Origin: Jiangella endophytica
GTDB lineage: Bacteria > Actinomycetota > Actinomycetes > Jiangellales > Jiangellaceae
Reading direction: 5' to 3'
Assembly (NCBI RefSeq): GCF_003427025.1
Contig: NZ_QVAI01000007.1
Span: forward strand, 186,001-250,000
Length of the DNA stretch: 64,000 bases
Of this stretch, positions 56,714-64,000 are shown piece by piece. The notes beneath the pieces were generated by a model, which saw only the letters and a list, made by a program, of their open reading frames with translations, was not told the origin of the DNA and searched no databases. The translations under genes and the position numbers were made by a program. Each line of letters begins with the position of its first letter. The first letter of the stretch is position 1.

Positions 56714-58030
56714 CTACTGCTGCGGTTCGTACCAGCGCTCCAGGCCCGACTGGGCCTGGGCGGCGGCGTCGGCCGGCTGCACCGTGCCGTTGACCACCTG
56801 CGCGCTGAGGTCCCACAGCTGGTTCTCCAGGTTGGGCTCGCCGCGCGAGAGGATCTGGTACGAGTTGCGGATCGTCGACTCGCAGCGGTCCCGCCAGCTG
56901 AGGAACTCCTGCGCCAGCGGATCGTCGACCTCGACGTCGTGGTCCGACATCGGGAAGAACCCCGGCAGCGCGTTGGCGTACAGGTCGGCGAACTCGGCCG
57001 TGGTCGTCCATTCCAGGAACGCCCTGGCCTCGTCCGGGTGCTCGGTGGCGGCGTTCATGCCGACGCCGATGTCGGTGTGGTCGCTGATGTAGCAGGTGTC
57101 CTGGCCCTCCGGCAGTGGCGGGGCGAACGCGCCCATCTCGAAGTCGGCCTGCTCGTTGAAGAGCGCGATCTCCCAGGAGCCGGCCGGGAACACCACACCG
57201 CGGCCGAGCGTGAACATGTTCTGCGCGTCCGGGTAGGTGAGCGACTCGTAGCCGCTGGGCAGGAACTCCGCCCAGGACGCGAGCTCGGTGAACGCCGCGA
57301 CGTAGGGCTCGTCGTCGAACCGCTCGGCGCCCTCGATCAGCGCCTGCCGGCCCTCCTCGCCGTTCCAGTAGTTCGGCCCGATGTTCTGCAGGCCCATCGT
57401 CGCCGCCTCCCACTGGTCGGCGGTGCCCATCACCAGCGGGGCGTACGAGCCGTCGGCGGCGATCTGCCCGAGCAGGTCGTGGAACTGCTCCTCCGTCTCC
57501 GGAGCCGCCAGGCCGAGCTCGTCGAACGCCTCGGTGTTGTAGAGGAAGCCGTGGATCACCGACGCCATCGGGACGCAGAACGCCTCCGCCCCGTCGTCGG
57601 TCGACCACGCGGCCCGGGCGACGTCGCCGAACGCGTCCATCCCCTCCAGGTCGGTCAGCGGCGCCAGCCGGCCCTGCTCGTAGAGGCGCAACGACACGTC
57701 GAACGGGCGACACGTGATGAGGTCGCCCGCCGTGCCCCCGGACAGCTTGGCGTCCAGCGCCGCGTCGTACTCGTCCGGCGCCGTCGGCTGGAAGGTCACC
57801 CGGATGTTCGGGTGCTGCTCGTGGAAGGCCGGCAGGATGACGTCCTCCCAGATGGCGAGGTCGTCGTTGCGCCAGCTCTCCATGACCAGCGTGACCTGGT
57901 CACCGCTGCCGCCGCCGTCATCGCCGCCGGCGGCGTCGGTCTCCTCCCGCGGATCGGCGCTCTCGCCGCAGGCGGCGAGCACCAGCAGCGCACCCACAGC
58001 CGGTGCCAGCCGGCCGAGTCGGTTCGACAT
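56714..58030 (-). CDS. Extracellular sugar-binding lipoprotein of ABC importer (family 1)
   Basis: A 438-residue lipoprotein. The signal peptide ends at lipobox VLAAC (Cys about residue 20), followed by an Asp/Gly linker. The body includes TLVMESWRNDDLAIWEDVILP and AFHEQHPNIRVTFQPTAPDE, typical of family 1 binding proteins, and Trp/Tyr residues near WTTTAEFADLY that commonly line the sugar pocket. ATG 58030 has GGGAGAA upstream. Located between the large fusion gene and the permeases. Confidence 0.93.
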   Translation of the reverse strand: MSNRLGRLAPAVGALLVLAACGESADPREETDAAGGDDGGGSGDQVTLVMESWRNDDLAIWEDVILPAFHEQHPNIRVTFQPTAPDEYDAALDAKLSGGTAGDLITCRPFDVSLRLYEQGRLAPLTDLEGMDAFGDVARAAWSTDDGAEAFCVPMASVIHGFLYNTEAFDELGLAAPETEEQFHDLLGQIAADGSYAPLVMGTADQWEAATMGLQNIGPNYWNGEEGRQALIEGAERFDDEPYVAAFTELASWAEFLPSGYESLTYPDAQNMFTLGRGVVFPAGSWEIALFNEQADFEMGAFAPPLPEGQDTCYISDHTDIGVGMNAATEHPDEARAFLEWTTTAEFADLYANALPGFFPMSDHDVEVDDPLAQEFLSWRDRCESTIRNSYQILSRGEPNLENQLWDLSAQVVNGTVQPADAAAQAQSGLERWYEPQQ

Positions 58031-58066
58031 GAGTTCTCCCATGGTGATCGAGGGCTGAACGTCCTC

Positions 58067-58107
58067 CGTCCGGCGCCGGTCCGCAGGTCGCGGACCGGCG
58101 CCGGACG
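58067..58107 (-). terminator. Perfect 18-bp hairpin after the large secreted fusion gene
   Basis: Arms 58067-58084 and 58090-58107 are exactly complementary with a 5-nt loop (AGGTC). It lies 17 nt past the fusion gene stop and 36 nt before the binding-protein start, so it can stop or attenuate transcription between them. Confidence 0.65.
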
Positions 58108-58124
58108 TCGGTTGTCAGCGGGTG

Positions 58125-61100
58125 TCAGGACATGAACCACGACGTCCGGCTCGCTGCCGGGTGTCCGACGTCACCGCGTGCGGCGGTGCGGACGATGGCG
58201 GCGCGTTCCTTGGCGCGGAGCACGCCGTCGGCCACCAGCTGGCTGGTCACCTCCCCGACGTGCCGCACGAAGGCCCCGTGGGTGGCCCAGTCGTCCTCGT
58301 CGCGGATGAGGTCGTTGACCGTGCATCCGCTGTCGAGCACGTAGCTGGGCACGCCGCTGTCGAGCCCGCCGATCACGACGGTCTCGCGCGGATCCGGCTC
58401 CGGGCAGGCGCCCGGGTCGCCGTCGCCGATGGTGAACTCGGCCGTCTGCCAGTCCTCGGTGTGACCGGCCACGTCCACCGACCGGAACTCGACGACGTGG
58501 TCGCCGGGCTCGGTGACGGTGATCGGCTCGGTGTAGGCCACCGGCTCCTCCGCGCCGGCCATCCGGTACTGCGTCCCGGCGACCCCGGACGTGGCGTCCT
58601 GCCCGTTCAGGGTCACCGTCACCGGGCCGGTGTAGACGTCGCCGGCCTGGTCGCCGGCCAGCGACGCCGTGGTGGTGGGCGCCGTCTGGTCGATGAGGAA
58701 CTCGATCTCCTCGATCCCGGTCTCGACCGGGGGCTGACCGGTGGACGGCGTCACCTCGAATGTCGCGACCATGCCGGCCCACGTCGTGGGGTCGCCCGGG
58801 TTCGGCCGGTTCGAGTGCGGCGTGCAGTAGACGTAGTACGTGCCCACCTCTGCCGCGTCGAAGAAGAACGGGTCGTCCTCCCAGTCGTCTCCGAGCGGAC
58901 GGGATGCGAGCACGACGCCGTTCTCGTCGGTGACCACGACGTCGTGTGCGTACCCGGGGACGTACTGGAACTTGACGGTGTCGCCCTGCGCCACGCTGAA
59001 GTCGGTCTCGCTGAAACCGAACCCGCCCGAGCCGACCAGGATCTCCTTCTCGGCCGGCTCACCGCGGTCGCCGGGGACGACCGCCTTGTAGTCGATGTTG
59101 TAGACGCCGTCGGCGTCGAACAGCACCGGCTCGGTCCACGTGCGCCATTCCGTCTCGTCCGTCCGCGGCCGCCAGAACAGCTCCGCGTCCGCGTTGTTGG
59201 ACTCGAGGCCGAGCGTGACCGGCGAGACGTACCAGCCGTTGGCGCCGTCGGGCTCGGGCGGCGTCAGCGAGGCGCTGACCGTCAGCTCGTCCTCGACCTC
59301 TTTGATCCAGACGTTGCGGAACTCGACGCTCTCGCCGGCCGCCTGGCCCGACGAGTGGTTCTGCAGGCCGACGAAACCCTCCAGAGGACGGGTGCCGTCG
59401 CCGGTGAACGTGGTGACCTCGACGCCGTTGAGCGTGACGCGGTACTCCTGGCCGATCACCTCCATCTCCATCGTGTTCCACTCGCCGATGGGGTTGGTGG
59501 CCAGCGGCTCGGCCGGTGCGAAGTTGTAGATCGCGCCGGTCCGGGTCATCGGGTTGTCGGTGGCGTCGTAGATCTGCACCTCGTGGCCCTCGTTCACCGG
59601 ACGTCCCGCGTCACCCTGCGGGTCGGGGAAGCGGAGGAACACGCCGGAGTTGTCCGTCGGCGCCTGGACCCGGAAGTCGACCCGCATCACGTAGTCGGAG
59701 AACGTCTGCCGGTCGTACCAGAGCAGGCCCATGCCGCCGTACGGTTCGAGCAGCCCGCACTCGTCGATCTCGAAGCCGCCCGGACCGGCCATGGTCCAGC
59801 CGTCCAGCGATTCGCCGTCGTACAGCGGCACGAAGCCCGCCGGCGGCGTCTGCGGCTCGGGGCACTGGGTGTCACCGAGCTCCTTGATCCAGATGTCGCG
59901 GAAGAACACGTTGTCCGACACGCGGTTGTTCTGGATGCCGACGAAGCCGGAGGCCAGGTCCCGTCCGGAGCCCTCGGGATTCTCGTACTCGTTGACCAGC
60001 ACGTCGTTGATCCAGACCCGGACCATCGGGTCCTCGACCTCGATCTCCATCTCGTTCCACTCACCGGCGACGGTCGGGAACGACGTCGGCGCCTGGAAGG
60101 TGTAGATCGAGCCGGTCTTCGAACGGTCCGCGGCACCGGGCGAGCCGCCGGTGTCGTCGATCTGGATCTCGTAGCCCTGGCGCACGGCGACGTACGGGTC
60201 GTCACCGGGGTCGGGGAACCCGAAGAACACGCCCGAGTTGTCGTCCACGGCCACGGCCTTGAAGTCGAGGTGCAGCCGGTAGGACTCGAACTCCTCCTCG
60301 TGCCACAGCATCCCCAGGCCGGCCGGGTCGCCGACCGACTCCAGGGCGCACGATCCCGCCCGCTCGCCGTCCGGGACGATCGCGAACCCACCCGGACCGG
60401 ACTGGTTCCAGCCGGTCAGCGTGGCGCCGTCCCACAGCGGCCGGTACCCGGCGTCCACCGCCGGCGCAGCGCACGCGGGCTCCTCCGGGACGCACAGCGA
60501 GAAGTCGGAGAACGTCGCGGTCAGCGGGTTCTCGATGGCGGCCGGTCCGTGCGCGGCGAAGAAGCCGAACGTCGGCGACTCGTACTGCGAGATCGGCGCC
60601 GGACGGCCGACGTTGACCCAGGTCACGCCGTCGCGTGAATAGGCGGCCCGCACGTTCTCGCCGTCGCCGGTGAGCCGCAGCTGCAGCGTCAGCGGCGCGG
60701 CGGCGATGGTCGCGTTGTCGACCCCGTTCTGGTACCGGATCTCACCGTTCTGGTGGAACAGGTACTCGAACCTGCCGTCGACGGCGCTGCCGTAGGGCGG
60801 GAAGTAGGCCGCCTTGGTGAAGTTCTGATCGTCGCCGTAGATGATGAACCCGGCCTGGTCGTGGCTGGTCACACCGGCCGGCAACTGCACGGTGGCCTCG
60901 GCCACCCAGTTCCCGTCCGGCACCGGGCTCGTGATCAGGTTCTGCGCGGTGGTGTTGATGTTGCCGCTCAGGTGGTTGCTGATCATGTCGCCCTGCAGCA
61001 TGTCGATCTCGAGGGCGCCGTCGGTCTGCCGGTAGCCGTCGGTGTTCTCGCGCACGATCGTCGACCAGCGCTCGCGGTCCAGCTCGGTCCCGGCGAAGTC

Positions 61101-62663
61101 ATCGGTCACGCACTGCCCGGGACCGGTGCCGCTCACGTGGTCGACCCGGTAGAGCCCCGCGTTCGGGCTGTTCCCGAACGCGCCGCCCTCCAGCACGTAC
61201 AGCGAACCGTCCGGGCCGAACTCGCCGTCCATCAGGCCGGACCAGGTCTGGCCGGGCATGAAGTCGTCGATCGCCTCGACCTGCTCGTTCTCGTCCAGGT
61301 CGACCGTCTTCACGTGGCCACGGTGGAAGTCGAGCAGGAACCAGCGTCCGTCGTAGTGCTCGGGGAACTTGGTGTCGGACTGCAGCGCCGCGTCGTAGCG
61401 GTAGACCGGGCCGGACATCGGGCCCCCCGCGCCGGAGCCCATGTTGAGGAACGGCTCCGGGATCGGGTTGATCTCCTGTGCCGGCCAGCCGACCCACGAC
61501 TCGGGCCAGCCCGCCCAGCTGCGCGGGTAGTAGATCGTCGCCGGCGTCACCGGCGGGAGCTGGTCCAGCCCGGTGTTGTTCGGCGAGTCGTTGACCGGGC
61601 CGTTCGCGCAGTCGTAGAAGTCGCCGAGCGGCTGGTTGGTCGCGTAGTCCCACGGCCGGTACGGGTAGTTGTTCCCGATGCAGAACGGGTACCCGAAGTT
61701 GGCCGCCTCGGACGTGGCCATGTACTGGTCGAAGCCCCAGGGGCCGCGCTCGGTCCACTCGCCCAGCCGGTCCGGGCCGTAGTTGCCGATATGCAGCCGG
61801 TCGGTCGCGGGGTCGAGGGAGATGCGGAACGGGTTGCGGAACCCCATCGCGAAGATCTCCGGCCGGGTCTTCCCGCCGCCCTCCTCCTCGCCGGTGAACA
61901 GGTTGCCGTCCGGGATCGAGTAGGTGCCGTCCGGCTGCGGGGTGATCCGCAGGACCTTTCCACGCAGGTCGTTCGTGTTGCCGGAGGTCCGGCGGTCGTC
62001 GTTGTACCAGTGCGTCGGGCGGCTGTCGAGCGGCGAGTACTGCTGGTTCAGGTCCGGCGGCGACTCGTCGCCGGTGCTCAGGTACAGGTTGCCGGCGGAG
62101 TCGAAGTCGACGTCACCGGCGACGTGGCAGCAGTTCGTCTTGTTGTACGGAACCTTCAGCATGACGATCTCGGACGCGACGTCGAGCTGATCGCCCTCGA
62201 CGACGAACCGGGACAGGTAGTGCGCGTTCTCGGCGCGGGTGGTGTAGTACACGTACACCCAGCCGTTCGTCGCGAAGTCCGGGTCCAGGGCCAGGCCCAG
62301 CAGGCCGCCCTCCTGGTTCTTCGACCCTTCGAAGTCGGGGTTCTGCGGCAGCGGGTGGTCGTCGAACACGTCCAGCTCCGCCACCACGCCCACGTGCCCC
62401 ATGCCGGGGTGATACACGCGGATGACGCCGTCGCGGCTGGTCATGAAGACGCGGCCGTCGTCGGCGATGTCCATGGACATCGGCTGGGAGATGCCGGGTG
62501 CCACCAGCGTCTTCACGAACTCGTCGGCCGCGGACAGCTCCGCGAACGTGCCGTCCGGTTCGGCCGGGGCCTCGGTCGTCTGTGCGGTGGCCGGCGCGCT
62601 GACCAGGACCGACAACAGCAGCGCCAGGAATAACAGTAACGATGCGGATCGCTTGCCCAACAT
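58125..62663 (-). CDS. Secreted multidomain protein: PQQ-type sugar dehydrogenase, two DUF1080 domains, cupredoxin, FIMAH-like
   Basis: A 1512-residue exported protein. Order: signal peptide 1-28; GSDH beta-propeller about 50-515 (GGLLGLALDPDFATNGWVYV, HVAGDVDFDSAGNLYLSTGD, FAMGFRNPFRISLDP). Then a concanavalin-like domain (517-725) and two DUF1080 domains (738-928 and 942-1122), each with the D-N-S-G-V-F core. An Ig-like domain (1127-1210) precedes a cupredoxin (1208-1304) with copper ligands His1240, Cys1280, His1283 and Met1298. A second Ig-like domain (1321-1412) leads to a FIMAH-like helical end (1438-1500). DUF1080 members include 3-keto-disaccharide hydrolases and GSDH proteins oxidise sugars. 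First gene before a sugar importer. Activities are inferred. Confidence 0.88.
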   Translation of the reverse strand: MLGKRSASLLLFLALLLSVLVSAPATAQTTEAPAEPDGTFAELSAADEFVKTLVAPGISQPMSMDIADDGRVFMTSRDGVIRVYHPGMGHVGVVAELDVFDDHPLPQNPDFEGSKNQEGGLLGLALDPDFATNGWVYVYYTTRAENAHYLSRFVVEGDQLDVASEIVMLKVPYNKTNCCHVAGDVDFDSAGNLYLSTGDESPPDLNQQYSPLDSRPTHWYNDDRRTSGNTNDLRGKVLRITPQPDGTYSIPDGNLFTGEEEGGGKTRPEIFAMGFRNPFRISLDPATDRLHIGNYGPDRLGEWTERGPWGFDQYMATSEAANFGYPFCIGNNYPYRPWDYATNQPLGDFYDCANGPVNDSPNNTGLDQLPPVTPATIYYPRSWAGWPESWVGWPAQEINPIPEPFLNMGSGAGGPMSGPVYRYDAALQSDTKFPEHYDGRWFLLDFHRGHVKTVDLDENEQVEAIDDFMPGQTWSGLMDGEFGPDGSLYVLEGGAFGNSPNAGLYRVDHVSGTGPGQCVTDDFAGTELDRERWSTIVRENTDGYRQTDGALEIDMLQGDMISNHLSGNINTTAQNLITSPVPDGNWVAEATVQLPAGVTSHDQAGFIIYGDDQNFTKAAYFPPYGSAVDGRFEYLFHQNGEIRYQNGVDNATIAAAPLTLQLRLTGDGENVRAAYSRDGVTWVNVGRPAPISQYESPTFGFFAAHGPAAIENPLTATFSDFSLCVPEEPACAAPAVDAGYRPLWDGATLTGWNQSGPGGFAIVPDGERAGSCALESVGDPAGLGMLWHEEEFESYRLHLDFKAVAVDDNSGVFFGFPDPGDDPYVAVRQGYEIQIDDTGGSPGAADRSKTGSIYTFQAPTSFPTVAGEWNEMEIEVEDPMVRVWINDVLVNEYENPEGSGRDLASGFVGIQNNRVSDNVFFRDIWIKELGDTQCPEPQTPPAGFVPLYDGESLDGWTMAGPGGFEIDECGLLEPYGGMGLLWYDRQTFSDYVMRVDFRVQAPTDNSGVFLRFPDPQGDAGRPVNEGHEVQIYDATDNPMTRTGAIYNFAPAEPLATNPIGEWNTMEMEVIGQEYRVTLNGVEVTTFTGDGTRPLEGFVGLQNHSSGQAAGESVEFRNVWIKEVEDELTVSASLTPPEPDGANGWYVSPVTLGLESNNADAELFWRPRTDETEWRTWTEPVLFDADGVYNIDYKAVVPGDRGEPAEKEILVGSGGFGFSETDFSVAQGDTVKFQYVPGYAHDVVVTDENGVVLASRPLGDDWEDDPFFFDAAEVGTYYVYCTPHSNRPNPGDPTTWAGMVATFEVTPSTGQPPVETGIEEIEFLIDQTAPTTTASLAGDQAGDVYTGPVTVTLNGQDATSGVAGTQYRMAGAEEPVAYTEPITVTEPGDHVVEFRSVDVAGHTEDWQTAEFTIGDGDPGACPEPDPRETVVIGGLDSGVPSYVLDSGCTVNDLIRDEDDWATHGAFVRHVGEVTSQLVADGVLRAKERAAIVRTAARGDVGHPAASRTSWFMS

Positions 62664-62963
62664 GGCTTCCTCCGGGGGGAGACCGGTAGTGACCTGAACG
62701 AACGCCGTGTTGATCTACTGCGTTTGAACGTCGTGGGTAGCGCCCTGCAGGTGCCGGCAAGCAGAGCCTGGCTTCGGAGGGACGGAGCCGCCGCGATCGC
62801 GGTGCTCGCACGATCCAGGGCCGGGACGCCCGGTCGTCGAGGACACACGCGGCAGCCTCTGACAGCGGTCGTGGACCACCACCTAGACTTAGTAAGGAAG
62901 CTTCCCTAACTATGTGTGAATGATCACTATCTTGGTACGAGTCGTCGGTGTCAAGGGGTGGAA
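62664..62963. promoter_or_regulatory. Divergent control region with a ROK-type operator
   Basis: This 300-nt region separates the fusion gene and the ROK regulator. At 62889-62912 TTAGTAAGGAAG is followed by CTTCCCTAACTA, an AT-rich imperfect dyad of the kind bound by ROK/XylR repressors. No gene is seen here; it should hold both divergent promoters. Confidence 0.65.
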
Positions 62964-64000
62964 GTGACTCAAACCGGACATGGCAGCGGGCCCCAGGTAC
63001 TGCGGCTCATGAACTGCGCGGCGGTGCTCAGCGCCATCCGCGCCGCGGGCACGGCACGCGTGACAGACCTCATCCGAGCGACCGGCCTGTCCCGTCCCAC
63101 GGTCAGTGCCGCGGTGTCGACACTCATGGCCGACGGATGGGTCGAGGAGACCGAGGCACCCGAACCCGACCTGCCTCGCATGGGCCGGCCGGCCCGCGTT
63201 CTGCGATTCCGCGCCGACGCGCGGTACGTGCTCGGGATCGACGTCGGACCGCACAAGATCTACTGCGCCGTCGCGGATCTGAGCGGAACCGTCGTCTCTC
63301 GCGTTCGGCGTGACGTCGACGAGGCGAGCAGCCATGCCCAGTTGCTGGAGCAGGTCGAGGCCACGATGGGCCAGGCGCTCGCCGCGGTCCCCGTCGCGTC
63401 GTCCACGCTCGCCGCGGTGGGCATCGGAACGCCGGGGATCGTGGACGAGCAACGCGGCGCCGTCGTACAGGCGCCGTCGATTCCCGGCTGGAGCTCGCTG
63501 GAGCTGGGCGGCCTGTTCCGGCGCAACGTCGAGTGCTCCGTCCGCGTCGAGAACGACGTCAACCTCGCCGTCATGGCCGAGCGCTGGAACGGTGTCGGCG
63601 GCGACGCCGAGAACCTGATCCTCGTGCAGTGGGGCGCCCGGGTGGGTGCGGCCGTGCTGGTGCACGGGGAGCTGCACCGTGGTGCCCACGGAGCGGCGGG
63701 CGAGCTCGGCTTCCTCGAGCTCGAGGAAGAACCGGAGGGCGTTCAGCCCGACGGGCTCGGCCCGCTCGAGTCCGCGGCCGGAACCGCATGGATCCTGCGC
63801 CGTGCACGCAGCCTCGGTTTCGACGGCGCCGATGCGGCCGCCGTCCTCGCAGCGGCGGCCGCCGGCGACGCTCGGGCGGTGCAGGCGGTGGACGAGGCCT
63901 GCGCCCGGCTGTCACGGGGCCTCGCCTCCTTCGTGTCCGCGATCGACCCGGAACTGGTCATCATCGGAGGCAGCGTCGCCCTCGCCGGCGACGCGATGCT
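62964..64000 (+). CDS. ROK-family transcriptional regulator (partial at right edge)
   Basis: GTG start at 62964 with AAGGGG upstream; at least 345 residues, cut by the window edge close to its normal end. The N-terminal winged helix reads TDLIRATGLSRPTVSAAVSTL (about 32-52). The ROK domain has the sugar-kinase-like VLGIDVGPHKIYCAVADLSG and VGIGTPGIVDEQRG, then VENDVNLAVMAERW, and ends in LVIIGGSVALAGDAM. The zinc-cysteine cluster usual in ROK proteins is not evident in the expected CxCxxxxC form. Divergent from the large fusion gene, which it probably controls by sensing a sugar. Confidence 0.9.
   Translation, partial: MTQTGHGSGPQVLRLMNCAAVLSAIRAAGTARVTDLIRATGLSRPTVSAAVSTLMADGWVEETEAPEPDLPRMGRPARVLRFRADARYVLGIDVGPHKIYCAVADLSGTVVSRVRRDVDEASSHAQLLEQVEATMGQALAAVPVASSTLAAVGIGTPGIVDEQRGAVVQAPSIPGWSSLELGGLFRRNVECSVRVENDVNLAVMAERWNGVGGDAENLILVQWGARVGAAVLVHGELHRGAHGAAGELGFLELEEEPEGVQPDGLGPLESAAGTAWILRRARSLGFDGADAAAVLAAAAAGDARAVQAVDEACARLSRGLASFVSAIDPELVIIGGSVALAGDAM

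Noticed and set aside
58122-62633. Two long plus-strand open frames opposite the secreted fusion gene
   Set aside because: Both are Val/Arg/Asp/His-rich shadows; the minus strand has a signal peptide and recognisable domains.

Overview
The window is high-GC DNA from a free-living actinobacterium. Three things point there: strong GC3 bias, frequent GTG starts and ATGA/GTGA-coupled operons, and the gene chains mfd - SurA-like lipoprotein - mazG and eno - ftsB - DUF501 - ppx, all on the minus strand. A Jiangella-like genus would fit, but that is an inference. No rRNA, tRNA, CRISPR array, phage or transposase was seen.

Region by region. (1) 1-3257: core genes ppx (cut by the left edge), DUF501, ftsB and eno. 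(2) 3517-11264: a VOC protein, then a LacI-controlled sugar locus of LacI, binding protein, two permeases and a GH39 glycosidase, with a divergent GH15-type glucoamylase that carries a one-base frame break. (3) 11290-20731: a zinc-ribbon P-loop kinase, a TFIIB-type zinc protein and a MacAB-like export operon (two HlyD-type adaptors, ATPase, permease, lipoprotein) facing a two-component system across a striking array of 11-bp-spaced repeats. (4) 20736-25913: mazG, a SurA-like lipoprotein and mfd. (5) 25914-29469: a somewhat less GC-rich stretch with a NUDIX gene, an approximately 80-nt palindrome and an MMPL transporter. (6) 29602-33312: an enolase-superfamily racemase, a SIS protein, a GNAT acyltransferase and a divergent M20 deacylase, which together look like a D- to L-amino-acid conversion cassette. 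(7) 33314-37117: DUF1801, a second MMPL transporter, a PPOX-fold protein and an HxlR regulator. (8) 37118-37842: non-coding DNA with three tandem copies of a 95-bp unit. (9) 37843-44846: threonine catabolism (kbl, tdh), an SDR protein, an APS kinase fusion, a sigma-like protein and formaldehyde dehydrogenase. (10) 44920-52785: a TetR-controlled DrrAB-type exporter, a secreted M14 carboxypeptidase, a low-molecular-weight phosphatase with a frame-broken start, a GT61-like protein and two small coupled genes. (11) 52790-64000: a sugar locus with a 1512-residue secreted fusion protein, a complete ABC importer, two Gfo/Idh/MocA oxidoreductases and a ROK regulator cut by the right edge.

The most notable system is region 11. 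One exported polypeptide joins a PQQ-type sugar dehydrogenase fold, two DUF1080 (3-keto-glycoside hydrolase family) domains and a type-1 copper domain. It is encoded just upstream of a sugar importer and two oxidoreductases, which suggests extracellular oxidation and cleavage of a glycoside followed by uptake and reduction. The amino-acid cassette in region 6 and the symmetric regulatory array at 18380-18466 come next in interest.
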